A program made the position numbers and the translations under genes. A DNA stretch of 64,000 nt from Haliea sp040221975. Lineage in GTDB: Bacteria; Pseudomonadota; Gammaproteobacteria; Pseudomonadales; Halieaceae. Every line of letters starts with the position of its first letter. The first letter of the stretch is position 1. This document shows positions 43,029 to 52,774 of the stretch, in pieces. The notes under the pieces are model-generated. The model made no database searches. It was not told the DNA's origin and saw nothing but the letters and a program-made list of their open reading frames with translations. The stretch lies in NCBI GenBank assembly GCA_040221975.1, contig JAVJWR010000002.1:62001-126000 (forward strand), in the 5' to 3' direction.

Positions 43029-43916
43029 TCAGGACAGAGTGCCGCGCAGGCAGACCCAGTCTTCGCGCTCGCCGACCACGCGCAGCTCAATGCGGTCGCG
43101 GTAGTGCGCGGTCAGCTCTGCCGCCTGCGTGTTCAGCAACCCCGACAGCAGCAGTGTGCCGCCGGGCTTCAGCAGGCCCAGCAGGGTCCCGGAGAGCGCC
43201 ATCAGCGGGCCGGCGAGGATGTTCGCCACCACCAGGTCCGCCTGCTTTCGCCAGGGCTCGATGGCCTCGGCCCCGGGCAGGGCAATGTCCAGGGCACTGA
43301 CGGGGAGGTGGTTGCGGGCGCAGTTGTCGCGGCTGGCGGCCAGGGCCTGGGGATCATTGTCCACGCCCAGGGCCCTGGCAGCCCCCAGTTTCAGCGCGGC
43401 CACCGCCAGAATCCCGGAGCCGCAGCCGTAGTCCACGACCTTGCAGCCGGCCAGGGACATGCCGTCCAGCTCGGTCAGGCACAGGGCCGTAGTCGGATGG
43501 GTGCCGGTTCCGAAGGCGAGGCCGGGGTCCAGCAGCAGATTGACTGCCCCGGGTTCGGGTGGGTCCAGCCAGCTTGGGCACACCCAGAGCCGTTCCCCAA
43601 AACGCATGGGCTGGTAGTGGGAGATCCACTCCCGCTCCCAGTCCTTGTCCTCGAGAATTTCCACCCGCTGGTTGCAGGTGTCGAGCAACTCCCGGGGGAA
43701 CTGCGCCAGTACGGCGTCCATGTCGGTGTCCGCGTTGAAGAGGCCGGTGAGGCGGGTCTGGTGCCACAGGGGAGTCTCGCCGACGCCCGGTTCCAGTAGC
43801 GGCTGGTCGGCGTTGTCCTCCATGGTAACGGCCACCGCGCCCGCAGCCAGCATCAGCGCCTCCAGCGGTTCTACCTGTTCCGGGCTGGTATCCAGCCGCA
43901 GTTGCAGCCAGCTCAC
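43029..43916 (-). CDS. prmA: Ribosomal protein L11 methyltransferase
   Basis: This is a 295-residue SAM methyltransferase. The N-terminal substrate domain opens SWLQLRLDTSPEQVEPLEAL. The catalytic domain holds DPGLAFGTGTHPTTALCL, KVVDYGCGSGILAVAALKLG (motif I), GVDNDPQALAASRDN and VVANILAGPLMALSGTLLGL. It trimethylates several amino groups of L11. It follows accC by 12 bases. Confidence 0.96.
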   Translation of the reverse strand: MSWLQLRLDTSPEQVEPLEALMLAAGAVAVTMEDNADQPLLEPGVGETPLWHQTRLTGLFNADTDMDAVLAQFPRELLDTCNQRVEILEDKDWEREWISHYQPMRFGERLWVCPSWLDPPEPGAVNLLLDPGLAFGTGTHPTTALCLTELDGMSLAGCKVVDYGCGSGILAVAALKLGAARALGVDNDPQALAASRDNCARNHLPVSALDIALPGAEAIEPWRKQADLVVANILAGPLMALSGTLLGLLKPGGTLLLSGLLNTQAAELTAHYRDRIELRVVGEREDWVCLRGTLS

Positions 43917-43928
43917 GAGGTCATACCG

Positions 43929-45281
43929 TCAGGCCCAGTCTTCCAGCTTGCCTTCGAGATAGTGAATGCTCACTCCGCCGGCCTGGAAGGAGCGGTCGAT
44001 CACCAGTTCCCGGTGCAGGGCGGTGTTGGTGCGAATACCCTCGATGACCAGTTCGTCCAGGGCCTGGCGCATCCGCGCCAGCGCGCGCTCGCGGGTCTCG
44101 CCATAGCTGATGACCTTGGCGATCAGGGAGTCGTAGAACGGTGGCACCGTGTAGCCGTCATAGAGGTGCGAGTCCACCCTGATCCCGGGGCCGCCCGGGG
44201 CGTGGAAGGTCGTGACCTTGCCCGGCGAGGGCATGAAGGTCTGGTGGTCTTCGGCGTTGATGCGGCACTCGAAGGCGTGTCCCCGGAACACAACGTCCTG
44301 CTGGCGGACGGAGAGCGGCATGCCGCTGGCGATGCATAGCTGCTCGCGGACGATGTCGATGCCGGTAATCATTTCGGTGACCGGGTGCTCGACCTGGACC
44401 CGGGTGTTCATCTCGATGAAGTAGAAACCGCCGTCCTCATACAGGAATTCGAACGTGCCGGCGCCGCGGTAGCCGATCTCGATGCAGGCGGCGACACAGG
44501 CCTCGGCGACCTGGGCCCGCAGATGTTCATCCACTCCCGGGGCCGGGGCCTCTTCCAGCACTTTCTGGTGTCGGCGCTGCAGGGAGCAGTCGCGATCACC
44601 CAGGTGGATGGCATTGCCCTGGCCGTCGGCGATGATCTGCACTTCCACGTGGCGCGGCTTCTGCAGGAATTTCTCCAGGTACACCACCCCGGAGCCAAAG
44701 GCCGCGGCGGCCTCGGCCTGGGTGAGCTGCACGGAGTTCAGCAGTGCGGCCTCGTTGTGGACCACCCGCATGCCGCGACCACCGCCACCGGCGGCTGCCT
44801 TGACGATCACCGGATAACCGATGCGGCGCGCCACTTCCAGGGTGAGTTCGGCGTCGTCGGTCAGGGGCCCGTCAGAGCCGGGGACCGTGGGCACGCCGGC
44901 CTTTTTCATCGCCTCGATGGCGGAGACCTTGTCCCCCATCAGGCGAATGGTGTCTGCGCGCGGGCCAATGAAGACGAAGCCGCTCCTTTCTACCTGTTCG
45001 GCAAAGTCAGCGTTCTCCGCGAGGAAGCCATAACCCGGGTGGATGGCGGTGGCATTGGTGATCTCGGCCGCGCTGATAATGGCGGGGATATTGAGGTAAC
45101 TGGCGGTGGAGGCGGCGGGGCCGATACACACCGACTCGTCAGCGAGACGGACGTGCATCAGCTCCCGGTCGGCCTTGGAGTGGACGGCGACGGTCTTGAT
45201 GCCCAGCTCCTTGCAGGCCCGGAGAATGCGCAGGGCGATCTCACCGCGATTGGCGATGAGTACCTTTTCCAGCTTGGCCAT
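43929..45281 (-). CDS. accC: Acetyl-CoA carboxylase, biotin carboxylase subunit
   Basis: The ATG opening KLEKVLIANRGEIALRILRA gives 450 residues, the family length; the longer in-frame reading upstream runs into the accB gap. ATP-grasp motifs are VIVKAAAGGGGRGMRVVHNE, HVEVQIIADGQGNAIHLGDR, RRHQKVLEEAPAP and FIEMNTRVQVEHPVTEMITG. It carboxylates biotin on AccB with bicarbonate and ATP, the first step of fatty-acid synthesis. It is 43 bases from accB. Confidence 0.97.
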   Translation of the reverse strand: MAKLEKVLIANRGEIALRILRACKELGIKTVAVHSKADRELMHVRLADESVCIGPAASTASYLNIPAIISAAEITNATAIHPGYGFLAENADFAEQVERSGFVFIGPRADTIRLMGDKVSAIEAMKKAGVPTVPGSDGPLTDDAELTLEVARRIGYPVIVKAAAGGGGRGMRVVHNEAALLNSVQLTQAEAAAAFGSGVVYLEKFLQKPRHVEVQIIADGQGNAIHLGDRDCSLQRRHQKVLEEAPAPGVDEHLRAQVAEACVAACIEIGYRGAGTFEFLYEDGGFYFIEMNTRVQVEHPVTEMITGIDIVREQLCIASGMPLSVRQQDVVFRGHAFECRINAEDHQTFMPSPGKVTTFHAPGGPGIRVDSHLYDGYTVPPFYDSLIAKVISYGETRERALARMRQALDELVIEGIRTNTALHRELVIDRSFQAGGVSIHYLEGKLEDWA

Positions 45282-45324
45282 GGTGTGTTCCTTTGCTTGC
45301 GGCGCACGGGCGCCCGGGGCTGTG

Positions 45325-45780
45325 TCAAACGATGGAGAACAGGGGCTGCTCAAACTCGACTGGCTCGCCGTTGTCGACCAGGATGGCCTCAATGGTGCCG
45401 GCCTTGTCGGCCTCGATCTGGTTCATCATCTTCATGGCTTCAACAATGCAGAGCACATCGCCGACCTTGACGGTCTGGCCCACTTCAACAAATGCCGGCG
45501 AAGTCGGCGAGGGCGAGCGATAGAACGTCCCCACCATGGGTGAGGTTATGACCTTGCCACTGCTGGCCGGTTCTGCCGCCTGGGCGGGGGCCGCCGCTGC
45601 TGCGGGTGCGGGTGCAGGTGCGGGTGCAGCGGGGGCGGGTGCAGGCGCGTACGCCGCCATCAGGGGCTGGGCGCTGTTGCGGCTGATGCGCACCGATTCC
45701 TCGCCTTCCTTGATCTCGATCTCATCGATGTTGGACTCCTCCAGCAACTCGATCAGCTTCTTGACTTTGCGAATGTCCAT
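45325..45780 (-). CDS. accB: Biotin carboxyl carrier protein of acetyl-CoA carboxylase
   Basis: This is a 151-residue carrier. The N-terminus has the family helix (RKVKKLIELLEESNIDEIEI). A flexible Ala/Pro linker covers about 43-73. The biotinyl domain contains GTFYRSPSPTSPAFVEVGQT and the acceptor EAMKMMN, with K117 biotinylated. The linker is ordinary for the family and not a gene-level anomaly. It sits between aroQ and accC, as in Pseudomonas. Confidence 0.96.
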   Translation of the reverse strand: MDIRKVKKLIELLEESNIDEIEIKEGEESVRISRNSAQPLMAAYAPAPAPAAPAPAPAPAAAAAPAQAAEPASSGKVITSPMVGTFYRSPSPTSPAFVEVGQTVKVGDVLCIVEAMKMMNQIEADKAGTIEAILVDNGEPVEFEQPLFSIV

Positions 45781-45803
45781 AGTGGGCTCTCTCTGGTTTT
45801 CGG

Positions 45804-46247
45804 TTAAGGCTGTTCCAGGCCGCGGATTGCAGCCAGCAGTCCAAGTTCATAGCCCTGGGCGCCCAGGCCGCAGATCACGCCGCGGGCCAGGTCCGAGAAA
45901 TAGGAATGCTGCCGGAAGGGCTCGCGGGCGTGGGTATTCGACAAGTGTATCTCGATGAACGGGATGGCGACCGCGGCCAGGGCGTCGCGCAGGGCAACAC
46001 TGGTGTGGGTAAATGCGGCGGGGTTGATCAGGATGAAGTTTACGCCTTCGCGGCGGGCGTCATGGATGCGCTCCACCAGTTCGTATTCGGCGTTGCTTTG
46101 CATTGCCAGCAGGTGATGACCCCGCTCGGTAGCCAGGGTGGCAAGGTCGCGATTGATGTCCGCAAGCGTTACCCGCCCGTAGATATCCGGCTCGCGCTCA
46201 CCGAGTAGATTCAGGTTGGGACCGTGCAGTACCAGGATGGTGGCCAT
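45804..46247 (-). CDS. aroQ: Type II 3-dehydroquinate dehydratase
   Basis: This is a 147-residue dodecameric-type enzyme. The opening ILVLHGPNLNLLGEREPDIY carries the Arg and Tyr of the active site. QSNAEYELVERIHDARREGV, INPAAFTHTSVALRDAL and the catalytic His region EIHLSNTHAREPFRQHSYFS follow. It dehydrates 3-dehydroquinate in the shikimate pathway. It heads the aroQ-accB-accC-prmA run. Confidence 0.95.
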   Translation of the reverse strand: MATILVLHGPNLNLLGEREPDIYGRVTLADINRDLATLATERGHHLLAMQSNAEYELVERIHDARREGVNFILINPAAFTHTSVALRDALAAVAIPFIEIHLSNTHAREPFRQHSYFSDLARGVICGLGAQGYELGLLAAIRGLEQP

Positions 46248-46461
46248 GATTCCCCGCCGTTGCTCATTTCGACCTTATTGGGCGGATTCTCGCGCAAATG
46301 CCAGATGCTGTCTATGTCTAATGTTATTTTTGGGAAATAGCGTCTGTTAGCCGCCAGTTAGCCGATTTTATCCATTTTCCAGACGATGGCGACACGCAAG
46401 GGGCTGTTTCGCCGCGATTTCGGGATAATGTCGGAAAAGGCGGCTATTTTCAGGAAAAACA

Positions 46462-48198
46462 TCAGTAATTGACAGCAACCGCGCCAGTTCTGGGCACAAT
46501 TCTGTCCAGAACCTGCAGTACCGTCCCTTTGGTCAGGATCTGTGGCAGCAGCACAGGTTCCGCTGCGGGGTTGGCGGGGTACATGACATAAAGTGGTATG
46601 CCCGTGCGACCGTGCTGGCGCAGGAAATCGGCGATGTCGGCATCGTAGTTGGTCCAGTCGGCCACCAGATAGACCATGCCGCGCTCGGCAAAGGCCGCAC
46701 GTATATCGGCGGTGTGCAGTACCGCACGCTCGTTGGCGATGCAGGTGATGCACCAGTCCGCGGTGACGTCGACGAATACCGGTTGCCCACCCTGGCGCAG
46801 CGCCGCAACCGTGGCCGCGGACCAGGGTTGCGCCCCGGCCACAGACCTGCTGCTGCCAGCCTCCATGGGCGACCGCCACAGGCCCAGCATGATCGCCAGC
46901 ACCAGGCAGGACAGTGCCAGCCCCCGGCGCCACAGGGCGCCCTGCCACAGCCACAGGCCCAGCGCCAGCAGCAGGCCGCCGCTCAGCGCGGCGGCCATGG
47001 TATCAACGCCGGTCTGGCGCCCGGCCACCCACAGCAGCCAGATTGCGCTGCCGTAGAGGGGGAATGCGAGCAGCTGCTTCAGGGTTTCCATCCAGGGGCC
47101 GGGACGGGGCAGCCAGTTGCGAGCCCGGGCACTGTAGCCCAACAGCAACAGCGGTGCGGCCATGCCGGCACCGAGGGCAAAGAATACTGCCAGCGCCACC
47201 GCGGCTGGCTGGGTGATGGCGAAGCCCAGCGCGGTGCCCATGAAGGGTGCGGTACAGGGGCTGGCGACCACCACCGCCAGCACGCCGGTAAAGAAGCTGC
47301 CACTGTCACCCTGGCGGCCGGCGAGGCCGCTGCCGATGTTCATCATGCCTCCCCCCAGTTGCAGCATGCCGGACAGGGAAAGACCCATGATCAGGAACAG
47401 GTAGGCCAGGGCGATGACAAAGCCCGGCGACTGCAGCTGGAAGCCCCAGCCAAGCGCCTGCCCCGCCCGCTGCAGCAGGATCAGCACGGTGGCGACCGCC
47501 AGGAAGCTCAACACGACCCCCGCGGAGTACAGCCAGCTGTGGCGCAGTCGTTCATGGCTGGCGCTGCTGGCGAAGCCCAGCACTTTCAGGGACAGAATCG
47601 GAAAAACACAGGGCATCAGGTTGAGGATGGTGCCGCCAAGGAACGCCAGCAGCATCATGTAAGGCAGGCTTCCCAGTGCGGCACCGGCGGGTTCTTCGGC
47701 CGCCGCGGGTGTCTGCCTGGTTGGCAGGGCCACCGGACTGACGCTGCCGCTGTCGAAATCGATATCAAACATCTCGGTGCGGGGTGGATAGCAGAGACCT
47801 GCGTCGGCGCAGCCCTGGGATTTGACTGTCAGCCTGGCGTAGCGGGGCACATCGGTTGCCTGCAAACGGACATCGGCATCCCGGTAGTACACGCGCACGT
47901 CGCCAAAGAATTCATCGTGGCGCTCCAGTGCCTCGGGCAACTGGGCGGTCAGGGGAACAGGGGTGCCGGCGCTCTGCAGGGAGAACTCGAAAGCGTGCTG
48001 GTACAGGTAGTAGGTATCGGCGATCTGCCAGTACAGTCGCAGCCCACCGGACGGCTGGGCTTCTATGTCCAGCTTGTACGCTTGCTCCACCGGCAGAAAA
48101 TCCGGCTGGCTGAAAGCAGCGATAGTGCCATTGGCGGGCAACTGGGCCAGGCTCAGGCTGCTGCAGAGCAAGAGCAGGCTGGCAAACAGAAAACGCAT
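46462..48198 (-). CDS. dsbD: Thiol:disulfide interchange protein DsbD
   Basis: The ATG preceded by AAGGA gives 578 residues with a signal peptide (RFLFASLLLLCSSLSLAQLP). The alpha domain includes a redox pair in SQGCADAGLCYPPRTEMFDI. The eight-helix beta domain carries MPCVFPILSLK and ASPCTAPFMGTALGFAI. The gamma thioredoxin-like domain holds DVTADWCITCIANERAV. It passes electrons from cytoplasmic thioredoxin to periplasmic DsbC/CcmG-type partners. It diverges from the copper chaperone gene. Confidence 0.95.
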   Translation of the reverse strand: MRFLFASLLLLCSSLSLAQLPANGTIAAFSQPDFLPVEQAYKLDIEAQPSGGLRLYWQIADTYYLYQHAFEFSLQSAGTPVPLTAQLPEALERHDEFFGDVRVYYRDADVRLQATDVPRYARLTVKSQGCADAGLCYPPRTEMFDIDFDSGSVSPVALPTRQTPAAAEEPAGAALGSLPYMMLLAFLGGTILNLMPCVFPILSLKVLGFASSASHERLRHSWLYSAGVVLSFLAVATVLILLQRAGQALGWGFQLQSPGFVIALAYLFLIMGLSLSGMLQLGGGMMNIGSGLAGRQGDSGSFFTGVLAVVVASPCTAPFMGTALGFAITQPAAVALAVFFALGAGMAAPLLLLGYSARARNWLPRPGPWMETLKQLLAFPLYGSAIWLLWVAGRQTGVDTMAAALSGGLLLALGLWLWQGALWRRGLALSCLVLAIMLGLWRSPMEAGSSRSVAGAQPWSAATVAALRQGGQPVFVDVTADWCITCIANERAVLHTADIRAAFAERGMVYLVADWTNYDADIADFLRQHGRTGIPLYVMYPANPAAEPVLLPQILTKGTVLQVLDRIVPRTGAVAVNY

Positions 48199-48297
48199 GG
48201 AGAGTCCTTTTGCTGTTGCGGCCAGGCCGCTGCGCGGTACATTGTAGCAGCGCCGCGGCAGCGGCCCAATTCGAGATGGGTCCGGTGCCGGTGCCGA

Positions 48298-48306
48298 TGG
48301 TATACT
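48298..48306 (+). promoter_or_regulatory. Candidate extended -10 promoter for the copper chaperone gene
   Basis: TGG followed by TATACT (48301-48306) is an extended -10 about 80 bases before the GTG start. No clear -35 is seen. Confidence 0.35.
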
Positions 48307-48384
48307 GTGACGCCGGGAGCTACTGATAGTTTCCGCGGTGCGGGCAGTTTTATCGGGCACGATGGTGTGCAAGGAGAGTCTAAC

Positions 48385-48855
48385 GTGGAAGTCCTGAAAC
48401 CGGTGTCATGTGTTCTGGGCTGTGTACTGGCGCTGTCCCCTGCGTTGGCAGCGCAGGGGCAAGAAGCCGTACTCGAGGATGCCTGGGTGCGTGCGCTGCC
48501 GCCAACCCAGGCCAATACGGCAGCCTATGTGACTGTTCGCAATCCGGGGCCGGAGCCGCTGGTGATCACGGGCGGCGCTGCCGCGCTGGCGGGCCGGCTT
48601 GAGCTGCATGATACGGTGGAGGTCGACGGCATGCTGCGCATGCGGCAACAGGAGTCGGTCACAGTGCCCGCGGGCGAGGCCGTTGCCTTTGCCCCGGGTG
48701 GGCTGCATCTGATGCTGCTGGATCTGGAAAGAATGCCCGCCGCGGGCGAGGTGCTCAAGCTGTGCCTGGAGATCAATGGCGCGCCCGTGTGCACCGAAGC
48801 CGAAACCCGGCGCGGACAGGCCAGCCCGGACCGCGAACACCAGCATCACCATTAA
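48385..48855 (+). CDS. Periplasmic copper chaperone PCuAC
   Basis: The GTG at 48385 has AAGGAG eight bases upstream and gives 156 residues with a signal peptide (LKPVSCVLGCVLALSPALAA). The family copper site H-x10-M-x21-H-x-M is exact: H75, M86, H108 and M110. A C-terminal His-rich tail (EHQHHH) may also bind metal. Members deliver Cu(I) to cytochrome oxidase. It is divergent from dsbD, which handles thiol reduction in the same compartment. Confidence 0.92.
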   Translation: MEVLKPVSCVLGCVLALSPALAAQGQEAVLEDAWVRALPPTQANTAAYVTVRNPGPEPLVITGGAAALAGRLELHDTVEVDGMLRMRQQESVTVPAGEAVAFAPGGLHLMLLDLERMPAAGEVLKLCLEINGAPVCTEAETRRGQASPDREHQHHH

Positions 48856-48894
48856 TCGACACCGTTGGCCTGTGGCCACGGAAGGAATGCGAAT

Positions 48895-49932
48895 ATGACA
48901 GGATTCAGGGGCACCCTCGCCCGCTGGCGCGATGATTACCTGCCGCAGAAGGGCTGGGCCTACGGGCTGCTGGTGATTGCCGGCTTGTATCTTCTGTTGG
49001 CGCTGCTGGTCGGCATGTACTGGAGTGTCACGCCGGCCCCCTTTGACGTCAGCGAAAAGGCCAGGACCTATGCGGCCGAGGACGGCGCCCGTATCGCTAC
49101 CGGCTCGACCACCACGGCGGCCCTGATTGGCGCCATGGAAACCCTGCTGGAAAAGCGCGGTGGCTACCTGTCGAACGATGTGTTCCCGCCCGGCGTCTGG
49201 CTGGACAACGTCCCCAACTGGGAGTTCGGGGTGCTGATCCAGTCCCGTGACCTGGCCCGGGCCATGCGCGAAGTGTTCAGTCGCTCCCAGTCCCAGTCGC
49301 GGGAAGACCCGGATCTGGCCCTGGCCGAACCGAAGTTCAATTTCAATTCCGACAGCTGGATCCTGCCGGCGACCGAGAGCCAGTACGGCGAAGGCGTCAA
49401 ACTCCTGCGCAGCTATCTGCAGCGGCTGGCGGATACCGATGAAAGCGATGCCCAGTTCTATGCGCGGGCAGATAACCTGCGCTACTGGTTGTCCACGGTC
49501 AGCTCGCGCCTGGGCAGCCTGTCCCAGCGTCTGAGTGCCAGTGTCGGCCAGCGCCGCCTGAATACGGACCTGGCTGGCGATGACAGTGCCAGCCAATCCA
49601 CCCCGGCACCGGCCGAGCTCGAGGTGCGTACGCCCTGGGCGGAAATCGATGACGTGTTCTTCGAGGCGCGCGGCACCGCCTGGGCGCTTATTCACTTCCT
49701 CAAGGCAGTGGAAGTGGACTTTGCCGAGGTGCTGGCCAATAAAAACGCCCAGGTGAGCCTGCAGCAAATCATCCGTGAACTGGAGGCGACCCAGGATACC
49801 GTGTGGAGCCCTGTCATTCTCAACGGCAGCGGCCTGGGCCTGCTCGCCAACCACTCGCTGGTGATGGCGTCCTACATCAGCCGGGCGAACTCGGCGATGA
49901 TTGACCTGCGCGATCTGCTGTCGCAGGGCTGA
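48895..49932 (+). CDS. DUF2333-family membrane-anchored protein
   Basis: The ATG at 48895 is preferred over an upstream in-frame start (345 residues). One N-terminal membrane helix (GLLVIAGLYLLLALLVGMYW) is followed by a large, mainly helical periplasmic part. DUF2333-like text includes LEKRGGYLSNDVFPPGVWLD, NVPNWEFGVLIQSRDLARAM and RARGTAWALIHFLKAVEVDF-like segments. No enzymatic motif is seen. The family is conserved in gammaproteobacteria without an assigned function. Confidence 0.8.
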   Translation: MTGFRGTLARWRDDYLPQKGWAYGLLVIAGLYLLLALLVGMYWSVTPAPFDVSEKARTYAAEDGARIATGSTTTAALIGAMETLLEKRGGYLSNDVFPPGVWLDNVPNWEFGVLIQSRDLARAMREVFSRSQSQSREDPDLALAEPKFNFNSDSWILPATESQYGEGVKLLRSYLQRLADTDESDAQFYARADNLRYWLSTVSSRLGSLSQRLSASVGQRRLNTDLAGDDSASQSTPAPAELEVRTPWAEIDDVFFEARGTAWALIHFLKAVEVDFAEVLANKNAQVSLQQIIRELEATQDTVWSPVILNGSGLGLLANHSLVMASYISRANSAMIDLRDLLSQG

Positions 49933-49937
49933 AGCAG

Positions 49938-50282
49938 CTACCTGCGGTCGTAGCGCAGGCGGGTGCCGGTATCCAGCGACAGCCGGATCTCGGTGGCGCT
50001 GATGGCCTCGGGGAAGTAGGTTCCCGAGAGCTTGGCGTCCAGCAGGCTGGCGCCCTCCAGATTGGTTTCGCGAAAATCGATCCCGCTAAGGTCTGCATTG
50101 CGGAAGTAGGAATTGCTGAAGTCCAGGCCGCGGGCATTCATGTTGCGCAGGTCCCGGCCGCGGTAATCGCCGCTTTTCAGTTCGCTGGTATCCAGTTTGT
50201 CACGCTGTTCGTTGAAGCCCTTGATGTCCTCGTTGCGCAGCAGCTTGTAGAGGGGGTCCTGTTTGATAAAAGGCTTGGTCAT
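49938..50282 (-). CDS. Pentapeptide-repeat protein
   Basis: The ATG opening TKPFIKQDPLYKLLRNEDIK gives 114 residues; an upstream start nine codons away is possible. A short run of A(D/N)LxX repeats is visible in LKSGDYRGRDLRNMNARGLD and FSNSYFRNADLSGIDFRETN. The repeats would form a small beta helix. No further function can be read. It converges on the DUF2333 gene with a gap of only five bases. Confidence 0.75.
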   Translation of the reverse strand: MTKPFIKQDPLYKLLRNEDIKGFNEQRDKLDTSELKSGDYRGRDLRNMNARGLDFSNSYFRNADLSGIDFRETNLEGASLLDAKLSGTYFPEAISATEIRLSLDTGTRLRYDRR

Positions 50283-50356
50283 GATGATCTTCCGGAAAAT
50301 ATGGGGCACGATTAATGGTATGGTCGAGGTTCATAGCTTAAGCCACCCGGTCGACC

Positions 50357-52768
50357 GTGCCTAGCACGCCCGCGCAGAACCCGCCTTCACGGGTGCAGCG
50401 CGAGGGTTTCCTGCTCACCCGCCAGTGGCGGGATACCGCGTCGGGCATCGAACTGGAGCTGTGGTTTGCCAGCGCAAGCGGCCCCCTGCAGGTGCTAATC
50501 AGCGGCGAGCGCAGCGTGTTCTTTCTCGCCGCGGATGCGGCAGAGCAGCACCGGGGACTGCTGGCCCTGCAGGCCGGTGTCGAGGTGGCGCCCGTGGCCC
50601 TGCGCAATTTCCTTCTGCAACCGGTCGTGGCTGTGTACAGTCGCAGCTATCGCCAGTCCAGGCAGCTGGCGGACCAGCTCAGCGCGCGCGGCGCCGAGCC
50701 GCTGGAGGCGGATATCAACCCCGCGGATCGCTTCCTCATGGAGCGCTTCATTGCCGGTGGCGCCTGTGTCGCCGGCATTGCCGCCAGCAGCGGCAGTTTT
50801 ACCCGGATGCGTGAGGTGGCGCTGCGCCCGGCGACCCTGCGCCCGGCCCTCAGGCAGGTCTCCTTCGATATCGAGACCGCGATGGAGGGGCTGCAGCTCT
50901 ACTCCATTGCAGTTCACGCTACCGCCCCGGATGGTGAAGTCCGCAAGGTGTTCATGCTGGGCGAGGCTGTGGCCGGCGGAGGTGTGGCCGTCGGAGGTGC
51001 GGCCGGCGAGTACGTGGTGTCGTTGCCCTCGCAGCAGGCCCTGCTGCAGGCCTTTCTGGAGTTTGTCGCCGACTGCGACCCGGACGTGCTGGTGGGCTGG
51101 AACGTGGTCAATTTCGACACCTGGTACCTGCAGCGGCTGGCGGACAGCCTGGGCGTGCCCCTGTGTCTGGGTCGTGGCGGCGCCCCGGTGCAGTGGCGGG
51201 AACTGGACGATGACGGCGAGCGCCGAACGGCCCGGGTACCCGGGCGCCTGCTGCTGGACGGCATCGAATTGTTGCGGGCCGCGTTCTATCGCTTCGAGAG
51301 CTTTTCGCTGGAAGCGGTGGCGCGGGAACTGCTGGGCGAGGGCAAGCTGCTGCATGGCAATGACCGCGGCGAGGAAATCGGCCGTCTGTTCCGGGAGGAC
51401 AAGGCGCGGCTGGCAGCCTACAACCTGCGTGACTGCGAACTGGTATCGAGGATCTTTGCCCAGACCCGCCTGCTGGAGTTTGCCCTGGCCCGCAGTGTCA
51501 TCACCGGGCTCAACCCGGACCGCCTCGGTGGCTCGGTAGCCTCTTTCGACAACCTTTATCTACCGCGCCTGCACCGTGCGGGCTTCGTCGCGCCCAACGC
51601 CAGCAGCGATCACAGCGCGAGTCCCGGCGGCTTCGTGCTCGACTCCCAGCCAGGTCTGTATGACCACGTGCTGGTGCTGGACTTCAAGAGCCTGTATCCC
51701 AGCATTATCCGTACCTTCGCCGTCGATCCGCTGGGGCTGGCCCTGGCCCTGCACGGAGAGTTGGCAGAGGGCGACACGGTACCGGGCTTCGCGGGCGCCC
51801 GTTTCGCTCGCAGTGGCCATATTCTGCCAGCCCTGATTACATCCCTCTGGGAGCAACGGGACGCGGCCAAGGCGGCGGCGGATGCGCCGTTGTCGCAGGC
51901 GATCAAGATCATCATGAATTCCTTCTACGGCGTGCTCGGCAGCCCCGGTTGCCGCTTCTTCGACGCTCGTCTGGCCAGCAGCATCACCCGCCGCGGCCAC
52001 GAAATCCTGTTGCGCACGCGCGAGCGTATCGAGGCCAGTGGCCACCGGGTCATCTATGGCGATACCGACTCCGTGTTTGTCTGGATCGCCGAGGCGCACA
52101 GCGACGCCGGGGCAGAGCAGGCGGGCCGGATGCTGCAGGCGGACCTGAACAGCTGGTGGCAGCAGCACCTGCAGCAGGAGTTCGGCCTGGCCAGCGCGCT
52201 GGAGCTGGAGTTCGAAACCCACTACCGGCGTTTCCTGATGCCTACCATCCGCGGCTCCGAAAAAGGCAGCAAGAAGCGTTACGCGGGTCTTGTTGGCAGC
52301 GGCGACGCGCAGCGTCTGGTGTTCAAGGGTCTGGAGAACGTGCGCAGCGACTGGACCCGGCTGGCGCGGGATTTCCAGGAGGAGCTGTACCGGCGGATAT
52401 TTCTGGACCAGCCCTGGGACGACTATGTGCGCGAGACAACCGCCGGTTTGCTGGCGGGTCGCCACGACTCAGGCCTGGTGTACCGCAAGCGCCTGCGCCG
52501 CCGCCTGGATGACTACCGGCGCAATGTGCCGCCCCACGTGCAGGCTGCGCGCCGCTACCCGGAGCAGGGGTTGCCGCTGCCGCGCCGCGGCGACTGGGTG
52601 GAGTACGTGATGACCATCGCGGGACCGGAGCCGGCCGCCGCACCGCGCTCGCCGCTGGATCACGAACACTATGTCGAGCGGCAATTGGAGCCCGTGGCGG
52701 ACGGTATCCTCGGGTTGCTGGGGACCTCCTTCAGCGCGGTAACCGGGCGCCAGATCGATCTGTTCTGA
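50357..52768 (+). CDS. polB: DNA polymerase II
   Basis: This is an 803-residue family B polymerase starting at a GTG. Exonuclease motifs are FDIETAMEGLQLYSIAVH and VGWNVVNFDTWYLQRLADSL. Polymerase motifs are LVLDFKSLYPSIIRTFAVDP (A), AIKIIMNSFYGVLGSPGCRF (B) and VIYGDTDSVFVWIAEAHSD (C, the DTD pair). It acts in replication restart and translesion synthesis. Regulation was not evident; no obvious LexA box was noticed. It converges with the PfkB kinase gene. Confidence 0.95.
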   Translation: MPSTPAQNPPSRVQREGFLLTRQWRDTASGIELELWFASASGPLQVLISGERSVFFLAADAAEQHRGLLALQAGVEVAPVALRNFLLQPVVAVYSRSYRQSRQLADQLSARGAEPLEADINPADRFLMERFIAGGACVAGIAASSGSFTRMREVALRPATLRPALRQVSFDIETAMEGLQLYSIAVHATAPDGEVRKVFMLGEAVAGGGVAVGGAAGEYVVSLPSQQALLQAFLEFVADCDPDVLVGWNVVNFDTWYLQRLADSLGVPLCLGRGGAPVQWRELDDDGERRTARVPGRLLLDGIELLRAAFYRFESFSLEAVARELLGEGKLLHGNDRGEEIGRLFREDKARLAAYNLRDCELVSRIFAQTRLLEFALARSVITGLNPDRLGGSVASFDNLYLPRLHRAGFVAPNASSDHSASPGGFVLDSQPGLYDHVLVLDFKSLYPSIIRTFAVDPLGLALALHGELAEGDTVPGFAGARFARSGHILPALITSLWEQRDAAKAAADAPLSQAIKIIMNSFYGVLGSPGCRFFDARLASSITRRGHEILLRTRERIEASGHRVIYGDTDSVFVWIAEAHSDAGAEQAGRMLQADLNSWWQQHLQQEFGLASALELEFETHYRRFLMPTIRGSEKGSKKRYAGLVGSGDAQRLVFKGLENVRSDWTRLARDFQEELYRRIFLDQPWDDYVRETTAGLLAGRHDSGLVYRKRLRRRLDDYRRNVPPHVQAARRYPEQGLPLPRRGDWVEYVMTIAGPEPAAAPRSPLDHEHYVERQLEPVADGILGLLGTSFSAVTGRQIDLF

Positions 52769-52774
52769 GCGAGC

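Noticed and set aside
41907..43799. 630-codon open frame opposite dusB and prmA
   Set aside because: It is a shadow of two confirmed genes in GC-rich DNA.
45590..45660. Ala/Pro repeat in accB as an unusual repeat
   Set aside because: This linker is a normal feature of biotin carrier proteins.
46612..48384. Long frame opposite dsbD that runs into the copper chaperone
   Set aside because: Only the part from 48385 is real; the rest is antisense to dsbD with low-complexity Gln/Gly text.
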